NCBI GenBank assembly: GCA_027024625.1
Contig: JALVRY010000412.1
Coordinates: forward strand, 1-7,869
Direction of reading: 5' to 3'
Length of the DNA: 7,869 nucleotides
From: Thiotrichaceae bacterium
Lineage (GTDB): Bacteria; Pseudomonadota; Gammaproteobacteria; Thiotrichales; Thiotrichaceae
Position 1 is the stretch's first letter, and each line of letters begins with the position of its first letter. The position numbers and the translations under genes were made by a program. The notes under the pieces are model-generated. The model did no database searches. It saw only the letters and a list, made by a program, of their open reading frames with translations, and was not told the DNA's origin. Positions 1-5,935 of the stretch are shown here, in pieces.

Positions 1-2
1 CA

Positions 3-146
3 GATAAAGAAACTGGTGTCTCTAAAGGCTTCGGCTTTGCTACTTTCGAGAACGCTGAAGATGCAGATGAGGCCATTAAGCAACTGAACAATACAGTTTT
101 TGATGGTCGAAGAATTGGTGTTAAAGAAGCAATCGAAAGAAAGTAG
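3..146 (+). CDS. RRM-type RNA-binding protein, C-terminal part (5' end outside window)
   Basis: The frame opens at the window edge and gives 47 residues before TAG; the N-terminal half lies upstream. What is visible is the second half of a single RNA recognition motif. The octapeptide KGFGFATF fits the RNP1 consensus, whose aromatic residues stack on RNA bases. It is preceded by DKETGVS (the usual loop before RNP1) and followed by the helix ENAEDADEAIKQLNN and the last strand FDGRRIGVKEA. The protein ends four residues after that strand, as in the short single-RRM proteins of bacteria, which usually have about 80-100 residues. Binding of single-stranded RNA is therefore likely; target and role are unknown. 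The stop lies 8 nt before the portal ATG and inside its ribosome-binding site, so the two genes are probably co-transcribed and translationally coupled. An RRM gene in a phage head operon is unexpected. The domain call is firm; the function is not. Confidence 0.85.
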   Translation, partial: DKETGVSKGFGFATFENAEDADEAIKQLNNTVFDGRRIGVKEAIERK

Positions 147-154
147 GTAATATC

Positions 155-1822
155 ATGAGTCAATTTAAAGTCAATCCAAATGTCCGCTTTGCGTCCCCAT
201 TTGCAACCCAATTGAATGAGGATATTTTAAATACGCCACCAAGCCAAATGACATATGACCCAATAGCAATATCCCCAACACTACCTACAAGCGAGGAATA
301 TGCCAAAGCTATTGCAGAAGCAAATATCGAACGTGCTTTAAATTCAATGGAGAAATACTACGCATTATCAGCGTATGGTGCAATTTATACGAAAGTATCC
401 TCTGAAATGCAGTCCATTATAAAGGCTGTAGATGATATTCGTTCATTTTATCTTGTAGAAGTGATTTTGAACCAAATAACAGAAGATGCCTTATCACCAA
501 GAATTGGTACGGATGAAATTATTTCATATTCACATCCTGACCCAGCAATCCAGAAAGAGCTTGATGAACTAAAAAAGAGAATTGGACTTGACCAATTAAT
601 TCTGAACATTACACCAGACCTTTGCGCTTATGGTGAATACACATTAAAAACAGTTATTGATAATGTAACCGAAAAAACAGATGAGCTAGGTAAAGGTAAG
701 AAAGGTAAGAAATTCAAACCTAAATCAAAAGGGATAACAGATGTCTCCGATATAGTAGACCAAGGAACTGTTATCTCGCTCACACAAGATGGCGTAACCG
801 AAGGCTACCTATCTATAGATGATGTCAGTGGTCAATTACAAGTGAATGAAGTAGCTGATTATATCAAGTTCTCGTTAGGCGGGCAACGAATCAAGATTGA
901 TATGCGAGCAATTATCCCACCGTCTATGGCAAGAAATAAAGAGATGCGAAAGACATTGAAAAAAATACCTAGATTTATTCGGGTAGGGAAGTCAATGTTA
1001 TATCCTGTTCTCTCAAAACTAAAAGAACTAATCTTATTAGAAAAATTGATACCAGCGACAAAGCTGAATAAGCTTTCCCAAGGTAACTTGGTTGGGTTGC
1101 CACTACCCGATAATTATGACTTAGAACAAGCGTTAATGGCCGCTAGACGAATTGAGGGTATGATTAATAAAAAGGTTTCAGTTGACCCTCGTACTCGAGA
1201 GATTACTGTTGAGTCAATACTCTCCGCAGCTGGCAAAACAAGAGTTCTTCCATTATTAGGTGAGAAAGGTTCACTAGATAAATTAGATTATAAATCCGAT
1301 GAGCCAGACGACCTTACAAATACTGTTAAAGACCTAAGAGAACTTATTATGGACTCGGCAGGCATTCCATCAGAATTAGTATTTAAGTCGGATAGTGATT
1401 CTAAGGGTGAAATCCTTAAAAGATATGCCAAGTACCTACGGAAGCTAAAGAGAGTGCAAAAATCATTAGCAGAAGGTAGTAAGCAGATAGCTTTCATTCA
1501 CCTAGCCAATAGAGGAATAGACTTTAAAGAAGAAGATATTGAAGTTAATTTTCTGAATACATTGGTTGAGATTGATAACCTAGATAAATTAGAGCATGCA
1601 GATGTTACAACAAGCTTGCTTACAAATGTACGAGATTTCTTTAATGATATGGTAGCAGATGACTCTCCATATAAAGACTCTATCGACTTAAACAAAGTAT
1701 CAGAATATTTAGAATCAAATTTAAAAACCGTAGGCCTTTCAGATGCTTTTATCTTGAATAAGGAAGGCGGTGCAGATGTAAATGCCTTGAAAGATGAGGT
1801 AGATACAGGTGAGGAGGAGTAG
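155..1822 (+). CDS. Portal protein (T4 gp20-like)
   Basis: Predicted portal vertex subunit: a ring that nucleates prohead assembly and through which DNA is packaged and ejected. The 555 residues are close to T4 gp20 (524). Family-like features are the helix VDDIRSFYLVEVILNQIT (92-109) followed by DALSPRI, the DLCAYGEY motif (155-162), and the stem-type segment SMLYPVLSKLKELILLEKL (280-298). Then come a short loop with NLVGLPLP (311-318), the segment MINKKVSVDPRTREIT, and the late block LPLLGEKGSLDKLDY, LRELIMDSAGIPSELVF (394-410). A lysine/glycine-rich insert (about 176-193) is probably a flexible loop. The start at 155 has an AGTAGGT ribosome-binding site at 142-148, overlapping the upstream stop. 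The stop is directly followed by the ATG of the next gene. Identity rests on these motifs plus position ahead of the protease and capsid genes. Confidence 0.88.
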   Translation: MSQFKVNPNVRFASPFATQLNEDILNTPPSQMTYDPIAISPTLPTSEEYAKAIAEANIERALNSMEKYYALSAYGAIYTKVSSEMQSIIKAVDDIRSFYLVEVILNQITEDALSPRIGTDEIISYSHPDPAIQKELDELKKRIGLDQLILNITPDLCAYGEYTLKTVIDNVTEKTDELGKGKKGKKFKPKSKGITDVSDIVDQGTVISLTQDGVTEGYLSIDDVSGQLQVNEVADYIKFSLGGQRIKIDMRAIIPPSMARNKEMRKTLKKIPRFIRVGKSMLYPVLSKLKELILLEKLIPATKLNKLSQGNLVGLPLPDNYDLEQALMAARRIEGMINKKVSVDPRTREITVESILSAAGKTRVLPLLGEKGSLDKLDYKSDEPDDLTNTVKDLRELIMDSAGIPSELVFKSDSDSKGEILKRYAKYLRKLKRVQKSLAEGSKQIAFIHLANRGIDFKEEDIEVNFLNTLVEIDNLDKLEHADVTTSLLTNVRDFFNDMVADDSPYKDSIDLNKVSEYLESNLKTVGLSDAFILNKEGGADVNALKDEVDTGEEE

Positions 1823-2116
1823 ATGAGATCAGCAACAGAGGTTTTAGAGGAATTGAAAGAAAAGGAAATCGAAGAAGGTCGTCATCAAAATACTAAGGTG
1901 AGAGATACTTACGATATTAGTGGTTCAAGAAAGGCAAGACTAACCATAAAAGAAGCAGAGAGAATGATTGACCGTATTCTTGATCTTAAAGACCCATCGC
2001 CAGGGCCTAAAACAGAGGCAGATCGTGTCAAATTACTAGAGGCCAAACAAATGGCCAAGGTTTGCCAAGAAAAATTAAAAGAAGTACAGGAATGTAAACA
2101 ACCATTGAAGAGGTAA
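1823..2116 (+). CDS. Small charged helical protein, possible prohead core protein (gp67 position)
   Basis: A 97-residue protein with no family I recognise. It is almost all predicted helix with many charges (about 23 K/R and 20 D/E by hand count) and two cysteines near the C-terminus (81, 91). It occupies the place of T4 gene 67, whose product is a prohead-core protein chopped into internal peptides by the gp21 protease. Three sites fit the T4 consensus (I/L)-x-E|(A/G): IEE|G at 16-19, IKE|A at 42-45 and LLE|A at 71-74, which would cut it into short pieces. Unlike T4 gp67 it is not strongly acidic, so the link is positional and motif-based only. The ATG abuts the portal TAG and has a perfect AGGAGG at 1812-1817, five bases upstream, inside the portal's last codons. 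The gene is certain; the core role is inferred. Confidence 0.8.
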   Translation: MRSATEVLEELKEKEIEEGRHQNTKVRDTYDISGSRKARLTIKEAERMIDRILDLKDPSPGPKTEADRVKLLEAKQMAKVCQEKLKEVQECKQPLKR

Positions 2117-2117
2117 T

Positions 2118-2777
2118 ATGAAATTAACACAAGCGGTTCTTGAAGAATTATCCAAAGCAGAAGCCTCTAAAGCGGAGCAAGATATTAAGGATGCTTTTAA
2201 TGCTCATTTAGAAAAACTAGGTTTCGAAGGCATTCGAGTTGATGATGTCAGTACCGAAAATGGTGGTGATGCTATTATACGGTTTGTTGATGATGAAGAT
2301 AATGAGCTTGAAGTCCTTTTTACTTATGATAATGAGGATGGAGCAGATGCTTATATTTTGGATGATAATGACTATTCAGATTATGAAAATGATGAGGTTA
2401 GTCTCGAAGCCATTGACCTTGACCCAATTGACCCCAAAATTATCACAATTGATGGAGAAAAGACCCTTGATTTGGTTAATTTGGATTGGCTAACCGATGA
2501 TGTGCTAATTTCCATATTAGATAGTGATGAGGAAATCGAGGAGAAACGGTTTGCATACGTCGTTAGAAATGGTAAGCGGGTTAAAATTGCAATGGTCAGG
2601 AGAAGAAGGCCCAAACGTATTACAGGGAAGCAAAGAGCTGCTTTTAGAAAGGCCGCAAGAAAAAGAAAATTAAAGGCAAGGTCGATTGCAAGGAAAAGAA
2701 AAAAGTCGTTAAGGGTCAGAAAAAGAATGAAAGTTAAGAAAGTAACAGGGCGCAATAAGATGCTCATAAGGAAGTAA
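2118..2777 (+). CDS. Bipolar acidic/basic protein, candidate prohead core or DNA-binding head protein
   Basis: 219 residues of two opposite halves. Residues 1-142 are acidic (about 45 D/E against 9 K/R), including the patches VDDEDNELE and LDDNDYSDYEND. Residues 143-219 contain no D or E and are about half K/R, with VRRRRPKRITGKQRAAFRKA and ARKRKKSLRVRKRMKVKK. From memory, proteins with arginine/lysine-rich tails of this TGKQRAAFRKA type occur between portal and protease in other T4-type phages, sometimes called prohead core proteins; I cannot verify that here. Such a tail should bind DNA or the acidic scaffold, and the acidic front could mask it until packaging. No (I/L)-x-E|(A/G) site was found in it. 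The start follows a GAAGAGGT ribosome-binding site and sits one base after the previous stop. The gene is certain, the role inferred. Confidence 0.8.
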   Translation: MKLTQAVLEELSKAEASKAEQDIKDAFNAHLEKLGFEGIRVDDVSTENGGDAIIRFVDDEDNELEVLFTYDNEDGADAYILDDNDYSDYENDEVSLEAIDLDPIDPKIITIDGEKTLDLVNLDWLTDDVLISILDSDEEIEEKRFAYVVRNGKRVKIAMVRRRRPKRITGKQRAAFRKAARKRKLKARSIARKRKKSLRVRKRMKVKKVTGRNKMLIRK

Positions 2778-2779
2778 TA

Positions 2780-3112
2780 ATGCTACTAACACATGAAATA
2801 AACTTTTTATTAGAGTCTATGCGTGATGATATACAAAAGAAATTCAAAATATCAAAGTTTGAAGATGGTTTAGGGTATTCGGAAGAAAATAAGAAATGGT
2901 ATGGTTGGAGCCATAGGGCCATTGCAGGCTTTGGGATTGGCGATATGATGTATGATGAGAAATGGGTGCATCCTGATGATGACCCCAATGATCCTTGGGA
3001 CAAACAAGAAAAAACAATGAAAACACCATTCACACAACATGGAAATGAAAAGATAAAAACAATGGAACAGGCCAAGGAAGCGGCAAAAAGATTCGCAAAA
3101 AGCGTTTCATAG
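2780..3112 (+). CDS. Small phage protein with WYGWSHRAI motif, function unknown
   Basis: A 110-residue soluble protein. The central block WYGWSHRAIAGFGIGD (40-55) looks like a conserved core. It is followed by an acidic, proline-containing loop (VHPDDDPNDPWD, 63-74) and a C-terminal helix TMEQAKEAAKRFAKSVS (94-110). I recall small phage proteins with a similar GWSHRA-x-x-GF-x-IG core and a final helix of the AK-x-A-x-x-FA type, but with no assigned activity. No catalytic motif, signal peptide or membrane segment is visible. The start at 2780 has AAGGA at 2768-2772, seven bases upstream, inside the end of the previous gene; the gap between the genes is two bases. Its place in the head operon suggests a virion or assembly role, but this is only context. 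Confidence 0.75.
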   Translation: MLLTHEINFLLESMRDDIQKKFKISKFEDGLGYSEENKKWYGWSHRAIAGFGIGDMMYDEKWVHPDDDPNDPWDKQEKTMKTPFTQHGNEKIKTMEQAKEAAKRFAKSVS

Positions 3113-3121
3113 GGTGGAGCA

Positions 3122-3331
3122 ATGGCAGACGATACACTTGTAAAGACAATCGCAGTATTAACCATTAAGGTAGGTAGACGTATTAACAATAATAATTCGG
3201 TCGAACGGAATACAATCCTAAATTCGGCATTATTATTACTAAATCAAGCACAAGGTATCGCCTCATCATCTCCAAACTCATCTAGAAAATTAATTGCTCA
3301 AGCAAGAAGATTAGCAAATATACGGGATTAA
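3122..3331 (+). CDS. Small helical protein of unknown function
   Basis: A 69-residue protein I do not recognise. It reads as helices: TLVKTIAVLTIKVGRRI, then a polar NNNNSVERN turn, then TILNSALLLLNQAQGIA, a serine-rich SSSPNSSRK turn, and a final basic helix KLIAQARRLANIRD. The hydrophobic faces are amphipathic and too short and too charged for clear membrane spans. The ATG follows AGGGTGG at 3111-3117 and lies nine bases after the previous stop; the next gene starts three bases after its end. Intact ribosome-binding site, tight packing and a coherent amphipathic pattern support a real gene despite the small size. An accessory core or structural role is possible but not shown by the sequence. 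Confidence 0.68.
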   Translation: MADDTLVKTIAVLTIKVGRRINNNNSVERNTILNSALLLLNQAQGIASSSPNSSRKLIAQARRLANIRD

Positions 3332-3334
3332 GCC

Positions 3335-3778
3335 ATGACAGATAAAGAACAAAATCAATATTTAGAAATCCAATTCAAGCAGATCTTTGACAAACTAAAT
3401 CGGTTTGACCACCAATTCAATAAGGTATTTGACCGGATGGATAAGCAAAATGGGGTACTACAGCGTAATACGGTTGTAGTAGAGGAGCATCATAAAAGAT
3501 CAACAACACTTGAAAATATGATGGCCCAACATGAGAAGGCAATCAACGAGATTACAATTTCATTGCAAAAATTAAATTCAAGATTAGATCTTCATGTTTT
3601 AGCACAAGAAAATTATGAGAAGTCAAACGAAAGATATAAGGAAAAGGTTGATAAGTTGGATAATATAACTGTCTTTTTTAGTGGGCTACCAACCTTCTTC
3701 AAATTGGTTATTGCAATATTGACAATGACATCCTTCGGATTTAGCATTGTTAAAATAGTAAGTAAATTTATCAATTAA
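3335..3778 (+). CDS. Coiled-coil protein with C-terminal membrane anchor
   Basis: 147 residues. Positions about 8-110 are a long charged helical region with heptad-like spacing (IFDKLNRFDHQFNKVFDRMD, then HEKAINEITISLQKLNSRLD and YKEKVDKLDN), predicted to form a coiled coil. The C-terminus has one hydrophobic segment, roughly 112-142 with core FFKLVIAILTMTSFGFSIV (121-139), then a short basic end KIVSKFIN. The expected topology is a large N-terminal cytoplasmic coiled coil with a C-terminal anchor. That layout resembles XhlA-type phage and prophage membrane proteins, but I see no specific match. Other possibilities are a membrane site for prohead initiation or a lysis-related protein. The ribosome-binding site is weak (GGGA at 3324-3327), and the gene starts three bases after the previous stop, suggesting translational coupling. 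The gene is well supported; its role is open. Confidence 0.75.
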   Translation: MTDKEQNQYLEIQFKQIFDKLNRFDHQFNKVFDRMDKQNGVLQRNTVVVEEHHKRSTTLENMMAQHEKAINEITISLQKLNSRLDLHVLAQENYEKSNERYKEKVDKLDNITVFFSGLPTFFKLVIAILTMTSFGFSIVKIVSKFIN

Positions 3779-3795
3779 GGTCAAGGCAGGTCAAA

Positions 3796-4521
3796 ATGAA
3801 GTTCGCAAGTAAATTAGATGCACAAACATTTTTATCAGAAATTAAGGCTTTTGATAAGATTAATTCAGTTGATAAGGATTTTGTTCCTAGTCTCGATGAA
3901 ATGAAATCATTTATTAAAGTACGATCACCATTGGTTAAGAAATTAAAAAATTATCGTAAATCAGCCAATCAAAAAGCTAATTGGCGTAATAATAGAACGA
4001 AGATGATGAAGGGCATTAAAGCCTTTCATAAGTCCACCACAGGGAAAAGGTTTCATAAACGTCTTGGAAGATTTTTAGCGACCAGAATTACAAGAAAAAA
4101 GACAAATGAAGAAATTAATATTTACGAAAGTCTGCTTCTAAAACAAAGTTTTTTAAAGGCATTAAATAGTGCGAAACAACATATGTTAGTAGAGCTCGAA
4201 TACTTTCATCAACTACAAGAACAGGTTGAATTAGAAGAAATGATTGTTGATTATGCACTACCCTACTTCACTATGATAGAGAAGAAAATTATCACAGGAG
4301 AAGAGTTATCCGATAATGAGACCATTTTCCTTTTCGATATAACAGACGAATCATGTATAATTCAAAAATTAGCTGAATTAACTGAACAAGAATTTGCACA
4401 AATGGAAAAAATGTGGAAAGCTATAACGATAGAGTTGGAAAGTAAGAAAATTGCAAAAAATGATGTAACGTATTATCCTACTCTTATTGAAGGAATTAAG
4501 AAAAAACTAGGTAGAGAATAA
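3796..4521 (+). CDS. Basic-block head protein, candidate prohead core protein
   Basis: 241 residues in three parts. The N-terminal helical part is 1-40. A strongly basic block follows (about 41-102) with KKLKNYRKSANQKANWRNNR, MMKGIKAFHKSTTGKRFHKR and LGRFLATRITRKK. The rest (103-241) is a mostly acidic helical region with EQVELEEMIVDY, ITGEELSDNETIFLFD and LAELTEQEFAQMEKMW. The FHKSTTGKRFHKRLGRFLATR stretch looks like a conserved motif; I recall comparable stretches in phage proteins encoded next to prohead proteases, without proven function. The basic block suggests contact with DNA or the acidic scaffold. One (I/L)-x-E|(A/G) site (LIE|G, 230-233) lies near the C-terminus, so the tail could be trimmed. 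A GCAGG ribosome-binding site (3786-3790) precedes the ATG. Its TAA overlaps the ATG of the protease gene by one base (TAATG), implying translational coupling with the protease. Confidence 0.78.
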   Translation: MKFASKLDAQTFLSEIKAFDKINSVDKDFVPSLDEMKSFIKVRSPLVKKLKNYRKSANQKANWRNNRTKMMKGIKAFHKSTTGKRFHKRLGRFLATRITRKKTNEEINIYESLLLKQSFLKALNSAKQHMLVELEYFHQLQEQVELEEMIVDYALPYFTMIEKKIITGEELSDNETIFLFDITDESCIIQKLAELTEQEFAQMEKMWKAITIELESKKIAKNDVTYYPTLIEGIKKKLGRE

Positions 4522-5894
4522 TGGCCAAACTTATTGATGTTATAAACCCAGAAATTAAGTTTGATCTTGTAGAAGATCACAACGATGCTGATATAGATGG
4601 TACTCATGTACTTGCTAAAGTGCGAGGACAGTTTTTTGTTCCCAATGGGACATCACGCAACGGCCGTTTCTATAGTAAACGGTTATGGGAGAAGGTCATC
4701 AACGACCCTAACATTCAAACAAAGATTAAGAAAAAGTTAATGTTTGGAACGGTGGGGCATGATGCTAAATTAGGCGATCAGGCAGTTCGGGAAGGCGTTG
4801 TTTCTCATTTCATGCATCATATTGAGATTGATGAGGCAACAAACAGGGGTATCGGTGAGGCATGGATTTTGAATACACCTGTTGGTCGTATTCTTAACAC
4901 TGTACTAAGAGCTGGTTCAGAGTTGTATGTTTCCTCTCGAGCCAACGGTACTTTTAAAGGTAAGAAGAATGGTGTTCCAGCTGTTGATGAAGATACTTAT
5001 GAATTAGACGGATGGGACTTCGTAATTGACCCAGGCTTCTTAGAAGCTGACCCAAAATTATCAGAAGCTCTTAATGAAGCAATTAAACAAGGGGAACAAA
5101 AAATGGACAAAAACAGTAAGGAGATGAAAATGGACGAAAGATTAGTAAAGCATGTTACTGATGAGAACGCAGAACTGAAAATTCAAGTTGGTAATCTTAC
5201 CGATGAAATCGAAGCTATTCGAGAAGATAAGAAAACTATCGAGGAAGAGAATGCACACTTGAAAGCCGAAAATGATAAGATGGAAGAGGCAGCTAAGATT
5301 GCTGAAGCTATTAAAGAAATCGGTACTGTAGAAGAAATCAAGGAAAAGCTTGAGAAGGCAAAAGCAGAGGCCGAAGAACTAGCAGCATATAAAGAGTTTT
5401 CAGAGTCAGCTGAAGATGCAAAAAAGACTTTAGAAAATGCTAAAGAATATATCAAAACTATTCGTGAAGAGTTTGGTACTATTGAAGAGATTAAAGAGTA
5501 TTTTGAGAAGAGTGAAAAATTTATCAATACTGTTGCTGAGATTGGTACTATCGAAGAAATTAATACTTCACTCGACAAGCTTGAATCAATCATTGAAGAA
5601 AAAGTAAAAGCCGAGAAGCAAGCCAAAGTAGATGCTCTTGCAGAAGAGTTAAAGATTTCAAGTGAGAAGGTAGAAAAGCTTCTTGAGAAACTAACTGAAG
5701 AAGAAATTCGTGAGCTTTATTCAGAGGTTTCAGAGGCTTTTAAATCAGATGCCAAAAAATATGAGAAAAACTTCAACGAAAGTAAAGACAATGATGAAGA
5801 GTCTGACGAGGATGAAGATGAGGACGAAATGTCTGAATCAGCTATTCTTGGTAAGTCTCGTATTGAAAGATTGAATGAAAGATTAGCAAAATAA
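4521..5894 (+). CDS. Prohead protease-scaffold fusion (gp21-like protease plus gp22-like scaffold)
   Basis: Residues 1 to about 180 form a T4 gp21-type prohead serine protease (MEROPS S77-like). Visible are TSRNGRFYSKRLWEKV (44-59, the family's NRNGR-Y motif), FGTVGH with likely catalytic His80, and LYVSSRANG with likely catalytic Ser138 or Ser139 before Arg140. The closing motif is LDGWDFVIDPGFLEADP (162-178), as in the family's fD-x-V-x-x-P ending. Residues about 195-457 are a highly charged helical scaffold with degenerate repeats of about 25 residues (266-354), an acidic run (422-436) and a basic C-terminus, SRIERLNERLAK. T4 makes these as two proteins, gp21 and gp22. Two consensus sites, LSE|A and LNE|A (182/183, 186/187), sit exactly at the junction and could separate the halves. 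The start overlaps the previous stop by one base, with AGGTAGAG at 4509-4516. The protease call is strong, the scaffold call good. Confidence 0.88.
   Translation: MAKLIDVINPEIKFDLVEDHNDADIDGTHVLAKVRGQFFVPNGTSRNGRFYSKRLWEKVINDPNIQTKIKKKLMFGTVGHDAKLGDQAVREGVVSHFMHHIEIDEATNRGIGEAWILNTPVGRILNTVLRAGSELYVSSRANGTFKGKKNGVPAVDEDTYELDGWDFVIDPGFLEADPKLSEALNEAIKQGEQKMDKNSKEMKMDERLVKHVTDENAELKIQVGNLTDEIEAIREDKKTIEEENAHLKAENDKMEEAAKIAEAIKEIGTVEEIKEKLEKAKAEAEELAAYKEFSESAEDAKKTLENAKEYIKTIREEFGTIEEIKEYFEKSEKFINTVAEIGTIEEINTSLDKLESIIEEKVKAEKQAKVDALAEELKISSEKVEKLLEKLTEEEIRELYSEVSEAFKSDAKKYEKNFNESKDNDEESDEDEDEDEMSESAILGKSRIERLNERLAK
5118..5132 (+). promoter_or_regulatory. Internal ribosome-binding site for the scaffold
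   Basis: AAGGAG at 5118-5123, a six-base spacer, then ATG at 5130-5132, in frame within the protease-scaffold gene. It encodes KEMKM at the linker after the protease domain. A companion GGGG (5091-5094) with ATG at 5103 lies 27 bases upstream. A/G-rich sequence is common here because Glu and Lys codons dominate, so chance is possible, but spacing and position are ideal. Confidence 0.6.
5130..5894 (+). CDS. Nested in-frame scaffold protein from internal start
   Basis: Within the protease-scaffold gene an ATG at 5130 (residue 204) is preceded by a perfect AAGGAG at 5118-5123, six bases away. This is at least as good a site as any gene start in the window. Translation from here yields 254 residues containing the entire scaffold and none of the protease. 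A second, weaker pair, GGGG (5091-5094) with ATG at 5103 (residue 195), lies just upstream. The placement immediately after the last protease motif is what lambda does with C and Nu3, where the scaffold is an in-frame product of the 3' part of the protease gene. This would give the many scaffold copies needed per prohead with few proteases. The sites are seen directly; their use is inferred. Confidence 0.6.
   Translation: MDERLVKHVTDENAELKIQVGNLTDEIEAIREDKKTIEEENAHLKAENDKMEEAAKIAEAIKEIGTVEEIKEKLEKAKAEAEELAAYKEFSESAEDAKKTLENAKEYIKTIREEFGTIEEIKEYFEKSEKFINTVAEIGTIEEINTSLDKLESIIEEKVKAEKQAKVDALAEELKISSEKVEKLLEKLTEEEIRELYSEVSEAFKSDAKKYEKNFNESKDNDEESDEDEDEDEMSESAILGKSRIERLNERLAK
5316..5582 (+). repeat. 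Degenerate ~25-residue repeats in the scaffold
   Basis: The scaffold has three clear units of the form E-(I/F)-G-T-(V/I)-E-E-I followed by a charged helix, starting at residues 266, 317 and 340. A degraded unit begins at 292 (EFSESAEDAKKTLENAK), so the period is about 23-26 residues. The similarity is also visible in DNA as GGTACT followed by a GAAGARAT element. Each unit probably forms a turn and a helix, giving an extended rod. It suggests growth of the scaffold by tandem duplication of a short unit. Confidence 0.6.
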
Positions 5895-5900
5895 GGTTTC

Positions 5901-5935
5901 TTGGTTGATTGACCTGCACTTCGGGCTTCAACTGA
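5901..5935 (+). promoter_or_regulatory. Hairpin in the leader of the capsid gene
   Basis: In the 90-base gap before the capsid gene, TTGGTTGA (5901-5908) can pair with TCAACTGA (5928-5935), with two G-U pairs. Inside it CCTG (5913-5916) can pair with CGGG (5922-5925) around a five-base loop, leaving a small internal bulge. No T-run follows, so it is not an intrinsic terminator. It may stabilise the 5' end of a processed capsid mRNA or mark a processing site. A second, minor GGCA/TGCC stem is at 5941-5952. The folding was done by eye. Confidence 0.35.

Noticed and set aside
2239..2493. + strand frame of 84 codons within the bipolar protein gene
   Set aside because: Met/Leu/Ile-rich +1 reading of GAT/GAA-rich sequence; no independent ribosome-binding site.
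2544..2774. Basic tail of the 219-aa protein as a ribosomal protein or a frameshifted join of two genes
   Set aside because: The frame is continuous, no SD or start precedes the basic part, and the switch from acidic to basic is within a normal coding stretch.
2764..3189. Open frame of 141 codons on the minus strand
   Set aside because: It runs across two well-supported + strand genes and their boundary, has no SD, and its hydrophobic content reflects the complement of charged codons.
5183..5626. Open frame of 147 codons on the minus strand opposite the scaffold
   Set aside because: It is extremely Ser-rich because it reads the complement of Glu/Lys codons; no ribosome-binding site or domain, and the + strand gene is secure.
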